From the NCBI RefSeq assembly GCF_027023865.1, contig NZ_JALVUC010000008.1, positions 59,939-123,938 on the forward strand: a stretch of 64,000 bases of DNA. The letters run 5' to 3'. Position 1 is the first letter of the stretch. Every line of letters starts with the position of its first letter. This document shows, one piece after another, positions 38,981-47,704 of the stretch. The stretch comes from Thermococcus sp. Its GTDB lineage: Archaea > Methanobacteriota_B > Thermococci > Thermococcales > Thermococcaceae. The notes beneath the pieces were generated by a model, which worked only from the letters and a program-made list of their open reading frames with translations, searched no databases and was not told where the DNA came from. The position numbers and the translations under genes were made by a program.

Positions 38981-40117
38981 ATGAGTCGAAAGATCGGCTT
39001 CATAGTCAACCCCATAGCTGGAATGGGCGGCAGGGTGGCCCTCAAGGGCACTGACGGCGTCGTGGAAGAGGCGATAAAGCGTGGTGCCAGGCCCGTCGCG
39101 GGGGACGTTGCGAGGCTCTTCATGAGGGAGCTTGAAGGATACGAGGAATTTGAGGATCTTGAGTTCCTCACCGGACCCGGCCCGCTCGGGGCGGACGTCC
39201 TGCGGGAATTCGACTTCTCATTTGAAGTTCTGGAGCACAGGAAGATAAACTATCGGAAGGTTAGGGACGCTGAAATCCCTGACACAACCGCGAAGGACAC
39301 CAAAGAACTTGCCGGAAAGATGGTCGATAATGTCGATATAATCGTCTTCGCCGGAGGAGATGGAACGGCTAGGGACGTTTTCAGCGCCGTTGGGAAAAGG
39401 GTGCCAATCCTTGGCGTCCCAACGGGGGTGAAGATGTTCTCAGGGGTCTTTGCATCATCACCGGAGGACGCGGCGCGTTTGCTGGTCGAGTTCCTCAAGG
39501 GAAACGCGAGACTCGTTGAGAGGGACGTCATGGACCTCGATGAGGAGGCCTTTAGGCACGATGAGGTGAAGCCAAAGCACTTCGGGAAGGCCTTGACCCC
39601 CTACGCCGAGCTTCTCCTTCAGGGGGCAAAGGAACCAACGAGGACGGATGAGAGCGAGGATGTTCAGGCTACGGTTGAAGCCCTCGCGGAGGAGCTTGGG
39701 AATGGAATCTACTTCCTTGGCGCCGGTTCAACGGTAAAACGACTCAAAGATCTCCTTGGAATCGATGGGACGCTCCTCGGTGTTGATGTCGTCGAGATAA
39801 AGGACGGAAGGGCGAGACTCATCGTGAAGGATGCAACTGAGAAGGACCTCCTCAAGTTCGTTGAAAGGAACCCGAGAGTGGTCGTGACAGTCATAGGGGG
39901 TTTGGGCTTCCTCTTTGGCAGGGGAAACCAGCAATTCTCGGCCGACGTCCTCAGGAACATCCCGAAGGAAAACATAATTGTCGTCGCGGCCCCCTCTAAG
40001 GTCTCAAATGGCATTGTAAGGGCTTACACCGGTGACAGAGAAGTTGATGAGAAGCTCCGCGGTTATATAAGGGTCCGCGTAAGTCCATGGATGGAGAAGA
40101 TGGTGAGGGTGGTTTAG
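38981..40117 (+). CDS. ATP-NAD kinase-like protein
   Basis: A 378-residue protein of the archaeal ATP-NAD/AcoX-kinase-like group. The kinase core has IVNPIAGMGGRVALKGTDG at the N-terminus, the GGDGT motif in IIVFAGGDGTARD, and GVPTGVKMFSGVFA after it. The C-terminal part (GGLGFLFGRGNQQFSADVLR) is specific to this subgroup. Whether it phosphorylates NAD or another substrate is unproven. ATG 38981 follows a TATA element (CATTTAAAG) by about 38 bases; open frame upstream of it runs into the IS-like element and is not coding. Confidence 0.78.
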   Translation: MSRKIGFIVNPIAGMGGRVALKGTDGVVEEAIKRGARPVAGDVARLFMRELEGYEEFEDLEFLTGPGPLGADVLREFDFSFEVLEHRKINYRKVRDAEIPDTTAKDTKELAGKMVDNVDIIVFAGGDGTARDVFSAVGKRVPILGVPTGVKMFSGVFASSPEDAARLLVEFLKGNARLVERDVMDLDEEAFRHDEVKPKHFGKALTPYAELLLQGAKEPTRTDESEDVQATVEALAEELGNGIYFLGAGSTVKRLKDLLGIDGTLLGVDVVEIKDGRARLIVKDATEKDLLKFVERNPRVVVTVIGGLGFLFGRGNQQFSADVLRNIPKENIIVVAAPSKVSNGIVRAYTGDREVDEKLRGYIRVRVSPWMEKMVRVV

Positions 40118-40162
40118 AAAGCCGTTTATACTTCCTCTTCCTTATTCCCTTTTGGTGATGGT

Positions 40163-41071
40163 ATGAAGTACTCACGCATAGCCGTCCGCCTCTTGGAGAG
40201 AGAGGGAGAGGACGTTTTCTACGACCCAGTTTACCACGGTAGGACCCTGAAGGTCCTCGGCATGGACAGTTATCCCCTAGAACTGCTGGAATACTTGGTC
40301 GGAGAATACAGAAAGCTCAGCTACTCCGCGGTGGTCTTCGACACGACCGGGGAGTTCCCGAAGGAGGGCTTTGACACGGTTATCTCGATTGAAGACGGAA
40401 AGGGAACGGGCCTCGATCCCATACATATGGGTACTGGGGGTTACTTCGACCCTTACATTGCGGCAACGATAGTACAGACCATCTACGGCCTTGACAGAAC
40501 CCTAACAGACAGGCTCTACTCCGACATTCTGAGTGGGAAGATCAAAAGTGTTCCAGAGGCGGCTAAAGCCGGGGAGAAGTACTCGGAAGTTATCCTTGAG
40601 AGCTACACTCCACTTGACGAGGCGTTCTACTCCGGAAAAATCCCAAAACTCGGGAAGAACGTCCTCGTTGACATGGGGAAGGTCCACAACTCAACACTCG
40701 TTGGTATGGCCTTTCTAATCTTGGCGGCAGCACTTGAGAAGCGCAGGGAAACGGTCGTTGGAATCTTCGACGGCGCGGTTCTTGGATACACGACGGCTGG
40801 AAATGCCGCCCTCCCGCTCCTTACAAGACCACTGAGGAGACGCGTTACGGTTGTGGCGACTCAATACGCGGTGGATTCGATACTCAATCTCCCTGGCTCG
40901 ACGCTCCTGCTTTATCATGATCCAGACGTGCAGGGGTTGGTTTACGAGTCGAATGGTGTCCCGCCAGGTCCCTCGCGGAAGTTTGTGGTGAAAGAAGGAG
41001 GGGCTTTCATAAAGCACACCCCCGAGACGGTTGAGGTGCTCCATGGCAATCTTCCGGAGGCGAGGAGGTAA
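40163..41071 (+). CDS. Conserved archaeal protein of unknown function (302 aa)
   Basis: No family recognised with confidence. The middle segment GLDPIHMGTGGYFDPYIAATIVQTIYGLDRTLTDRLYSDIL and the later VVGIFDGAVLGYTTAGNAALPLLTRPLRRRVTVVATQY recall HerA/FtsK-like ATPases that have lost Walker A, but this is a loose impression. It ends in a conserved-looking GGAFIKHTPETVEVLHG. It starts 45 bases after the NAD-kinase-like gene and is preceded by TTTGGTGATGGT. Confidence 0.5.
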   Translation: MKYSRIAVRLLEREGEDVFYDPVYHGRTLKVLGMDSYPLELLEYLVGEYRKLSYSAVVFDTTGEFPKEGFDTVISIEDGKGTGLDPIHMGTGGYFDPYIAATIVQTIYGLDRTLTDRLYSDILSGKIKSVPEAAKAGEKYSEVILESYTPLDEAFYSGKIPKLGKNVLVDMGKVHNSTLVGMAFLILAAALEKRRETVVGIFDGAVLGYTTAGNAALPLLTRPLRRRVTVVATQYAVDSILNLPGSTLLLYHDPDVQGLVYESNGVPPGPSRKFVVKEGGAFIKHTPETVEVLHGNLPEARR

Positions 41072-41113
41072 CTTTTTAACTCCCTTGCCCTAAAATTTAA
41101 TGGTGAGTAAACC

Positions 41114-41725
41114 ATGGCGTACATAGCACATGCCACCAATCCAGTGTTGTTTGGTATGCTTTTTGTGGTCTACTACTTTTCTATACCAGTCGCTCTGATA
41201 CTGTGGGCGTACTTCAACAGGGAATATATTAAGAAGAGCAATTACAGGCTTAAGCGGCTCGCTGTTTACCTACTCGTGGCGTTCTTTTTCACTTCTTTCT
41301 CTGCTTACGAGATGACCTCGATATACTTTTACCTCCACTCTCCCACGGACGGCTCTCTCTGCCTCACCCCTTCCTGCGTGCTTCACTCCGTCCCACTGGA
41401 GAGGTATCATCTTCGCGGAGATGGCTTTGAGAAGCTCGGCCTTCCCGCAGTTGGCCCAATGCTGGTCTACCGCGTCTACGACGGTGGAACTAACGCAACC
41501 GACATGATGCCTGTTCTCATGAACTACGTGGCCATCATCAGGCCGATGGTGGTCCTCCCTGGGGCAGAGGTCAACGTCTATGACATCGGAGGGCATGATG
41601 CAGTTTCCCGTCAGAGGTTTTTCGTGTTCTGGCCCCTCTCTCCGGGAGGAGCTTTGACGAAGCACCTTGATGTTGAGTTTACCATCTTCATCATCTCGGG
41701 GAGTAGTAGGGGTCCAGGAGTTTGA
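41114..41725 (+). CDS. Membrane-anchored hypothetical protein (203 aa)
   Basis: Unknown function. Two N-terminal membrane helices (about 10-33 and 48-68) precede a predicted extracytoplasmic domain with two Cys in LCLTPSCVLH that could form a disulfide. The domain is rich in beta strands (MLVYRVYDGG, VVLPGAEVNVYDIGG). It lies 42 bases after the preceding gene and just before the aor promoter, which overlaps none of it. Confidence 0.55.
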   Translation: MAYIAHATNPVLFGMLFVVYYFSIPVALILWAYFNREYIKKSNYRLKRLAVYLLVAFFFTSFSAYEMTSIYFYLHSPTDGSLCLTPSCVLHSVPLERYHLRGDGFEKLGLPAVGPMLVYRVYDGGTNATDMMPVLMNYVAIIRPMVVLPGAEVNVYDIGGHDAVSRQRFFVFWPLSPGGALTKHLDVEFTIFIISGSSRGPGV

Positions 41726-41822
41726 ATTTGAATATTTTTGTTTAACAAATTCTTTTCGAAGCCGGTTTTCATTTTCGCGAAAATTTATAGGGATGAATGT
41801 ACAAGTAGTTCTGGCGATGTCC

Positions 41823-43643
41823 ATGTATGGAAACTGGGGTAAATTTTTGCGCGTGAACCTCTCCACAGGGGAGGTTAAGGTTGAAGAGTACGACGAGGGA
41901 CTGGCCAAGAAGTGGCTTGGGAGCAGGGGTTTGGCGATATATTTCCTCCTCAAGGAGATGGACCCGAAGGCCGACGCCCTGAGTCCTGAGAACAAGCTCA
42001 TCATAATGCCCGGTCCGCTGAGCGGAACCAGTGCCCCGACCGGCGGCAGGTACAACATAGTGACAAAGAGCCCGCAGACTGGCTTCATAACCATGTCCAA
42101 CTCGGGCGGCTACTTTGGGGCGGAACTGAAATTCGCCGGCTGGGATGGAATTGTAGTTGAAGGCAAAGCCGACAGTCCAGTCTACATCTACATCAACGAC
42201 GACAACGTTGAGATTCGCGACGCAAGCCACCTCTGGGGCAAGATTGTGAGTGAGACAGAGGGGACCCTCAAGAAGGAGATAGGGAGCAAGAAGCTCCACA
42301 TAGCCAGCATCGGTCCTGCTGGAGAAAACCTCGTTAAGTTCTCAGCGGTTATGAACGACGGTCACCGCGCCGCAGGAAGGGCCGGCGTTGGAGCGGTGAT
42401 GGGAAGTAAGAACCTCAAGGCGATAGCCGTCGAGGGCCACAAGCGCGTTCCCATAGCCGACAAGCAGAAATTCATGCTTACCATCAAGGAGAAGATAAAC
42501 AAGCTCAAGAACGATCCTGTAGCCGGCGGCGGACTGCCCAACTACGGAACCGCAGTTCTGGTCAACATCATAAACTCCAACGGTTTGTATCCAGCTAGAA
42601 ACTTCCAGACGGGTGTGTTTGAGCTGGCCGAGGAGCACAGCGGCGAGGCGATGACGGCGAAGTACCTCATAAGGAACCAGCCCTGCTACGCCTGTCCGAT
42701 AGGCTGTGGAAGGGTTAACAAGCTCATGACCATTGGAGTCACCGAAGGGCCGGAGTACGAGAGCATCTGGGCGCTCGGAGCAGACCTCGGTATAAACGAC
42801 CTCGCTAGCATAATCGAGGCAAACCACCAGTGCGACGAGTTCGGTCTCGACACCATCTCGACCGGTGGAACTTTAGCAGCTGCGATGGAGCTTTACGAGA
42901 AAGGCCACCTCAAGGAAGAGGAGCTTGGAAAGGAGGCACCACCATTCAGGTGGGGCAACACGGAGGTTCTCCATTACTACATCGAAAAGATAGCCTACAG
43001 GAAGGGAATCGGTGACAAGCTCGCAGAGGGGAGCTACAGCTTTGCTGAGAGCTACGGACATCCAGAGTTCTCGATGAGCGTTAAGAAGCTCGAGCTTCCA
43101 GCCTACGATCCGCGTGGGGCGGAGGGACACGGACTCGGCTACGCTACCAACAACCGCGGCGGCTGCCACATCAAGAACTACATGATAAGCCCGGAGATAC
43201 TCGGCTACCCGTACAAGATGGATCCGCATGACATAAGCGACGACAAGATAAAGATGCTCCTGCTCTTCCAGGACCTCACCGCGATAATCGACGCAGCCGG
43301 TCTCTGTGTCTTCACGACCTTTGGCCTTGGAGCTGGTGACTACCGCGACATGCTCAACGCGGCCCTTGGCTGGGATTTCTCGACCGAGGACTACCTCAAG
43401 ATAGGAGAGCGCATCTGGAACGCCGAGAGGATATTCAACCTGAAAGCCGGACTCGACCCGCTTAAGGACGACACCTTGCCCAAGCGCTTCTTGGAGGAGC
43501 CGATGCCGGAGGGACCGAACAAGGGGCACACCGTCCGCTTAAAGGAGATGCTCCCGAGGTTCTACAAGATGCGCGGTTGGACCGAGGACGGAAGGGTCAC
43601 GCCGGAGAAAGCGAAGGAGCTTGGCATAGAGGAGTTCCTGTGA
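41823..43643 (+). CDS. aor: Tungsten aldehyde:ferredoxin oxidoreductase
   Basis: A 606-residue AOR. It oxidises aldehydes from amino acid breakdown to acids using a tungsto-bispyranopterin and one [4Fe-4S] cluster. It is nearly colinear with Pyrococcus furiosus AOR: MYGNWGKFLRVNLSTG at the start, SGGYFGAELKFAGWDG and NDGHRAAGRAGVGAVMG around the pterin, CYACPIGCGR for cluster Cys, and LELPAYDPRGAEGHGLGYAT. ATG 41823 reproduces the known N-terminus; ATG 41817 is possible. The TATA (AAATTTATAG, about 41780) gives a short leader without a clear SD. Confidence 0.97.
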   Translation: MYGNWGKFLRVNLSTGEVKVEEYDEGLAKKWLGSRGLAIYFLLKEMDPKADALSPENKLIIMPGPLSGTSAPTGGRYNIVTKSPQTGFITMSNSGGYFGAELKFAGWDGIVVEGKADSPVYIYINDDNVEIRDASHLWGKIVSETEGTLKKEIGSKKLHIASIGPAGENLVKFSAVMNDGHRAAGRAGVGAVMGSKNLKAIAVEGHKRVPIADKQKFMLTIKEKINKLKNDPVAGGGLPNYGTAVLVNIINSNGLYPARNFQTGVFELAEEHSGEAMTAKYLIRNQPCYACPIGCGRVNKLMTIGVTEGPEYESIWALGADLGINDLASIIEANHQCDEFGLDTISTGGTLAAAMELYEKGHLKEEELGKEAPPFRWGNTEVLHYYIEKIAYRKGIGDKLAEGSYSFAESYGHPEFSMSVKKLELPAYDPRGAEGHGLGYATNNRGGCHIKNYMISPEILGYPYKMDPHDISDDKIKMLLLFQDLTAIIDAAGLCVFTTFGLGAGDYRDMLNAALGWDFSTEDYLKIGERIWNAERIFNLKAGLDPLKDDTLPKRFLEEPMPEGPNKGHTVRLKEMLPRFYKMRGWTEDGRVTPEKAKELGIEEFL

Positions 43644-43960
43644 TTTCCCCTTTTCTCTTACTTTGCTATTCTTAACCTTCTTTTGAACAGAAAAGGTTTC
43701 CATGGGTATCTCTTAGAATGCTTTAAGATGATTATACAGTGTTAGAGGCATTTGATCAAGTTTTGTTTGACAAAGGTTGATGGAGACTACCGCCCCACTA
43801 CAGAAAGTGTTCTCTTAAAACATTTGTAAATGCACATTATCACACAATATGTCTTATACCTGGAGTGCTGAACAGGCAAAGCCCTGCTTCACTCCCCATT
43901 TTTGTCCAGCAATCCTTTTAACACGTTTCCGTCAAAAACTGAGACCAATCAGGTGGTATT
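43644..43960. other. AT-rich spacer between aor and cmo
   Basis: A gap of about 317 bases without a convincing gene. T-rich tracts just after the aor stop (CCCCTTTTCTCTTAC) probably end the aor message. A TATA-like CTTATACC (about 43853) is followed by a nested hairpin: GGAGTG ... CACTCC around CAGG/CCTG (about 43862-43897), then CCCCATTTTTG, which looks like a short RNA or an attenuator. Base composition is lower in GC than its surroundings. Confidence 0.4.
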
Positions 43961-44032
43961 ATGGTATGGAAGAACGTTGGTCAGTTAGGGTTGGATTTTT
44001 CATCCGTAGGGGGCGATGGGAGTGGCGATTAA
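43961..44032 (+). CDS. 23-codon ORF upstream of cmo
   Basis: ATG 43961 follows CAGGTGGTATT, a better ribosome binding site than that of cmo itself. It reads MVWKNVGQLGLDFSSVGGDG and three more residues, then stops 17 bases inside cmo in another frame. The composition looks protein-like. It may be the true N-terminus of Cmo cut off by a frameshift near 44020, or a leader peptide coupling translation to cmo. The shift needed here is the opposite sign to the other lesions in this window. Confidence 0.4.
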   Translation: MVWKNVGQLGLDFSSVGGDGSGD

Positions 44033-45167
44033 GCCTGACAAGGAGTACACCTTCTTCCTCTGGGACGGAAAGGTCATGATAAAACCCAAGCTTGACATGA
44101 AATACCTCTACATTGAGGTCACGAGCAGATGTAACCTCAAGTGCGAGATGTGCTTCAAGCAGTACTGGGATGACACGGAGGGTGACATGAACTGGGACCT
44201 CTTCCTAAAGATACTCGACGACGCCGAGGAGTTCCCGAATCTCGAGATGATATACTTCGGCGGTATCGGCGAGCCTTCGGTTCACCCGCGCTTCATGGAC
44301 ATGGTGCGTGAGGTGAAGAGGAGGGGCTTCGCCATCGGCATAAGTAGCAACGGAACCCTTTTAACTGACAAGATGCTCCGCGAGTTCGCCAAGCTCGGTG
44401 TTGAACTCATGTACTTCTCTATGGATACCGTCCCCACAGCTCAGAATGCCATAACCCTTGGGCACATCGCCGCGGCCGCGACCGCCGACAAGATACGGAG
44501 GCTCGTGAAGTACCGCGAGGAATACGGAACGCACAAGCCAAGCGTGGGAGTTGAGGTCGTCGTCACGAAGGAGAACTACAGGGAACTGCCCGACATGGCA
44601 CGCTTCCTTCTGAGCCTCAACGTGGACTCGATGCTAGTCTCGAACCTCCTCCCCCTGACAGAGGAGCAGACGAAGGACATAGTCTACGACGGGAGCGTTG
44701 ACATGAAGCCCATCCTCGACGAACTTTACAAGATAACCCACTACGGCATCTACATCAAACTCCCCTACTTCGAACTGAAGACTGAGAGGCAATGCGACTT
44801 CGACGAGAACAACGTTGCCGTGGTTAGGTGGGACGGCGAAGTTGCACCCTGCTATCGCTTCCTCCACAGTTACTACGAGTACATCTTCGGAAGGAGGAAG
44901 AAAGTTAACGCCTACTCCTTCGGCAACGTAAGGGAGAAGAGCCTCGCGGAGATATGGACGAGCGAGAAGTACACCTGGTTCCGTTTCACCATGAAAAACT
45001 ATATGTACCCTTCATGCACAGATTGTCCCCTCGTTGACGCCTGTGACTTCGTCAAGACGAGCGACATAGACTGTTGGGGCAATGAGCCGAGCTGTGCTGA
45101 CTGTCTCTGGTCGCGCAGGATAGTCCAGTGCCCGATTCCCCAGCACAACTTTGGAAAGTTCTACTGA
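44016..45167 (+). CDS. cmo: AOR cofactor-modifying radical SAM protein
   Basis: A 383-residue radical SAM/SPASM enzyme placed next to aor, as in Pyrococcus. The radical SAM cluster is C39-x3-C43-x2-C46 (SRCNLKCEMC), and GGIGEPSVHPRF is the SAM-binding GGE-type motif. A SPASM-like Cys-rich C-terminus (CTDCPLVDAC, CWGNEPSCADC) carries auxiliary clusters. It is thought to act in assembling or modifying the tungstopterin of AOR; direct proof is lacking. An in-frame stop lies nine bases before ATG 44016. A small ORF with a strong ribosome site overlaps the start. Confidence 0.85.
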   Translation: MGVAIKPDKEYTFFLWDGKVMIKPKLDMKYLYIEVTSRCNLKCEMCFKQYWDDTEGDMNWDLFLKILDDAEEFPNLEMIYFGGIGEPSVHPRFMDMVREVKRRGFAIGISSNGTLLTDKMLREFAKLGVELMYFSMDTVPTAQNAITLGHIAAAATADKIRRLVKYREEYGTHKPSVGVEVVVTKENYRELPDMARFLLSLNVDSMLVSNLLPLTEEQTKDIVYDGSVDMKPILDELYKITHYGIYIKLPYFELKTERQCDFDENNVAVVRWDGEVAPCYRFLHSYYEYIFGRRKKVNAYSFGNVREKSLAEIWTSEKYTWFRFTMKNYMYPSCTDCPLVDACDFVKTSDIDCWGNEPSCADCLWSRRIVQCPIPQHNFGKFY

Positions 45168-45174
45168 GCTTCGA

Positions 45175-45187
45175 GTTTCTTTTTTAA
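45175..45187 (+). terminator. Oligo-T terminator after cmo
   Basis: GTTTCTTTTTTAAA begins seven bases after the cmo stop; six consecutive T at 45180-45185 form a typical archaeal terminator. The radical SAM gene on the other strand ends 25 bases further on. Confidence 0.5.
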
Positions 45188-45212
45188 AATTAAAGTTTGA
45201 GAAAAAGGAAGA

Positions 45213-46904
45213 TCAAACCTCAGCGCTCTGAGACACGTACTCGCTTGAGAGCCGTTTCTCAGCCGTCACTTCAACCGCACTGTAGTAGCTTGGCACGTAG
45301 AGGGAAGGCCCGCGCATGACGACGCTCTCGTCGACCCAGCTGATCTCGCTTATCCCCTTTGGTTTACCCTGCCTCACTATGTCCTCCCAGAGGCGCTTGT
45401 TGATTATGCAACCTGGATCGTCTCCAAGGAGGTCAATGGTGTAGTGATAAGCCCTCGCACGGCAACCTCCGCAGATGTTCCTGTAGGGGCAGGTCTTACA
45501 CTGGCCAGTGAAGTTATCTCTGTCACGGAGTAGGTTGAAGATGTTGCTTTCCTCCCATATCTGTTTGTAGGGCTTCAGGCGGATGTTGCCAACCGGAAGG
45601 GGTAGGAAGACACAGGGGACGATAGTTCCGTCCGGCTCGATTCCTGAGTATATCCTCCCGGCGCCGCAACCGCCTATGAACTCGGCGAGCGTTTTGACCG
45701 CGTTGTTTTCGCCTATGTAGAAATGCGCTGGAGTGACGTTCTTGCCCTGGCTCTCTAGTAAAGTAACCCTTGCGTACTGCGGGGCCGTCGTTAGGAGTTC
45801 CAGCTTGCGCTTCTTCATCTGGTGGTAGACCTGTTTCATAAACTCCTCGCGTTCCTCCGGTGAAAGGTCGACTTTGAGCATGTCTTCGGCCCTTCCAGTG
45901 GGGACGAGGTTGAAGAAGATGACGCGTCTGACGCCTATGCTCTCGGCCAAGTCAAGGAGGTCATCGATCTCGCCATAAGTGTCCTTGTCCATCACAACCG
46001 CCATGCCGTGACTTATCCCTAGATTAACGGCGTTCTCAAGGGCCTTCGTCGCGTGCTCCCATGCCCCTGGGATACCGCGGAACTCGTCGTGCTTCTCAGG
46101 CTTTGCCGAATCAACGCTCACCTCGACGTACTTAATGCCGGCATCAACGGCCTTCTTAAGGTTCTCCATGTCCGCGAAGGTCCAGCCGTTTGTTGCCACG
46201 GAGGTGTGTATCCCCCTGCTCGACAGCTCCTTGACTATCCTGAGGAAATCTGGGTGGATGGTTGGCTCACCACCGCTTATTGCCACGGCAGCAACTCCGG
46301 CCCTGTCTAACTGGTTAACGAGATCCAGCTTTTCCTCGAGGGAGAGCTCGCTTGGCAGGGGTTTATCCGCCCTCTGATAGCAGTGCTTGCAGTGGAAGTT
46401 GCACATGTTGGTGAAGTTCCAGACGACGAGGAACGGCCCGGCAAGCTTCTGCGGAACGGTTATACCATACTTTGCTATTCCCTCAAGGACAACCCAGATA
46501 CCGCGCCTTATGTGCGGGTCTCTGAGGAGGGCCTCCTTAACGGCTTCCTCATCGCCATGGGCCAGTTTTATACCGAGCTTGAGGAGAAGCTTTAGGGTTT
46601 CCGCCTGGAAACGTATCATCATTGGCTCGTTGAGGCTTTCCCCGGCGTAAACGCTGAGCGCCCAGTACAAAGCCGGTAGATCCCTGCCGTTTACCTCGTA
46701 GCGCTTGAGCATCGGTCTTAAGAGCGCCCTTGAGAGTGGGTTTCCAAGGATGAGTTTGAAGGCAGTTAGCGCCGTTGATAAATGGTTCCCACCGCCTTCT
46801 TCGTTTTCCTTTTTCTGAGAAGGAGGTGAATTCATAGCCTTTGGGAAGGGGTCCTGCATGACATCGGCGAGAGAGTCAATATCCTTATCAGTCCATCCGT
46901 CCAT
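45213..46904 (-). CDS. Radical SAM/SPASM enzyme with long N-terminal domain
   Basis: A 563-residue enzyme. Residues 1-155 form a helical domain of unknown type (LYWALSVYAGESLNEPMM, DPHIRRGIWVVLEGIAKYG). The radical SAM site is C168-x3-C172-x2-C175 (NMCNFHCKHC), with AISGGEPTIHPDF as the SAM motif. The SPASM C-terminus (CGAGRIYSGIEPDGTIVPC, CKTCPYRNICGGC) holds auxiliary clusters. SPASM enzymes usually modify peptides or proteins, or act in cofactor synthesis. A divergent promoter faces a 29-codon ORF. ATG 46904 follows AGGTGGTGGAA. The substrate is unknown. Confidence 0.82.
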   Translation of the reverse strand: MDGWTDKDIDSLADVMQDPFPKAMNSPPSQKKENEEGGGNHLSTALTAFKLILGNPLSRALLRPMLKRYEVNGRDLPALYWALSVYAGESLNEPMMIRFQAETLKLLLKLGIKLAHGDEEAVKEALLRDPHIRRGIWVVLEGIAKYGITVPQKLAGPFLVVWNFTNMCNFHCKHCYQRADKPLPSELSLEEKLDLVNQLDRAGVAAVAISGGEPTIHPDFLRIVKELSSRGIHTSVATNGWTFADMENLKKAVDAGIKYVEVSVDSAKPEKHDEFRGIPGAWEHATKALENAVNLGISHGMAVVMDKDTYGEIDDLLDLAESIGVRRVIFFNLVPTGRAEDMLKVDLSPEEREEFMKQVYHQMKKRKLELLTTAPQYARVTLLESQGKNVTPAHFYIGENNAVKTLAEFIGGCGAGRIYSGIEPDGTIVPCVFLPLPVGNIRLKPYKQIWEESNIFNLLRDRDNFTGQCKTCPYRNICGGCRARAYHYTIDLLGDDPGCIINKRLWEDIVRQGKPKGISEISWVDESVVMRGPSLYVPSYYSAVEVTAEKRLSSEYVSQSAEV

Positions 46905-46975
46905 TTCCACCACCTTTATCATCTATGTCGCGAATCCATTTAACCATATTGTTATTTACCCCATAATACATTTAA

Positions 46976-47043
46976 ACTTTTCGGTTGTGTCAGATATATC
47001 AACCAATACTGACATATCCGACATAACCGAAAGTGTTAAGTAC
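46976..47043. promoter_or_regulatory. Divergent operator-promoter: two inverted copies of a shared box
   Basis: On the minus strand (47000-46976) the box reads GATATATCTGACACAACC then GAAAAGT, leading into TATA TTTAAATG for the radical SAM gene. On the plus strand (47011-47034) it reads GACATATCCGACATAACC then GAAAGT, leading into TTAAGTACT for the rightward transcript. The copies are separated by ten bases. CCGAAAA is a BRE; the 16 bases upstream of it are conserved beyond any core promoter need. Position upstream of BRE suggests an activator, though repression is possible. Confidence 0.6.
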
Positions 47044-47065
47044 TAGTAGGGCATAGTATACGGTA

Positions 47066-47155
47066 ATGAAGGGGGTAGATGATTTCGGCAAGACTGGTTT
47101 CATTGGCACTGATAGAGATGCCCTTCGGTGGGAGTTTATGGACCCCTGGGGGTGA
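47066..47155 (+). CDS. 29-aa ORF facing the radical SAM enzyme (possible precursor peptide)
   Basis: ATG 47066 lies about 26 bases after the TATA core of the rightward promoter, so the message would be leaderless. The peptide begins MKGVDDFGKTGFIGTDRDAL, continues with RWEF and ends MDPWG. It has Gly/Asp/Trp/Phe enrichment and K-x-G-F-I-G, the sort of composition seen in radical SAM substrates, and sits divergent from a SPASM enzyme. No leader/core boundary or known family is recognised, and an ORF this short can occur by chance. The region 47156-47245 holds a second TATA (CTTTTAAGT, about 47187). Confidence 0.35.
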   Translation: MKGVDDFGKTGFIGTDRDALRWEFMDPWG

Positions 47156-47245
47156 TATCACTAATGGGCGCCACAAAGCTCAAAACCCTTTTAAGTTTTG
47201 TTTTTTCCGGTTTTCAGGAGGGAGTGAATCTTGGGGGTGACACCA

Positions 47246-47704
47246 ATGCCGTCAAAGGGGGATTCAAAGAAGTTCATCCACATCGTTACCCAGCTTATGA
47301 ACCGGTGGGGCTACAGCCACACTGACGGGAAGGTCTACGCACACCTCCTGCTCAAGGATAAACCAACTACCATAGCAGAGCTTGCAGAGGAGACGGGACT
47401 TAGCAGGTCCTCGATTTCAACGGCACTATCCCGGCTGGGCAGGGATTACATAGTAACGTACAGGAAGGAGGGGAAGACAAAGTATTTCTCGGCGGTTCCG
47501 GCTTTTCTGGAGAAGTTCCTCCAACAACCAAGGGAAATCTTAGAACACGATATAACCCCGCTGGAAGGGATTGTAAAAAGGTTCATGGAGGCATCACCCG
47601 AGGGAGAGGATCACTTCAGGGCTATAATGGAGGATCTCCAGCGACTGGAGTGCGTTTTGAAAAATGTGATAGAACTCGAAGAAAGGGGAATGGATTGTAT
47701 TTAA
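47246..47704 (+). CDS. GbsR/MarR-like transcription regulator (copy 1)
   Basis: A 152-residue winged-helix protein. The helix-turn-helix is PTTIAELAEETGLSRSSIST with recognition helix up to LSRLGRDYIV; the wing is YRKEGKTKYFSAVP. A helical C-terminus serves dimerisation. It is about half identical to the protein at 49278, and a stretch coding for KYFSAVPAFLEKFLQQP is nearly identical at DNA level. ATG 47246 follows GGGGGTGACACCA. It is probably a regulator of this cluster, possibly through the boxes at 47.0 and 48.8 kb. Confidence 0.78.
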   Translation: MPSKGDSKKFIHIVTQLMNRWGYSHTDGKVYAHLLLKDKPTTIAELAEETGLSRSSISTALSRLGRDYIVTYRKEGKTKYFSAVPAFLEKFLQQPREILEHDITPLEGIVKRFMEASPEGEDHFRAIMEDLQRLECVLKNVIELEERGMDCI

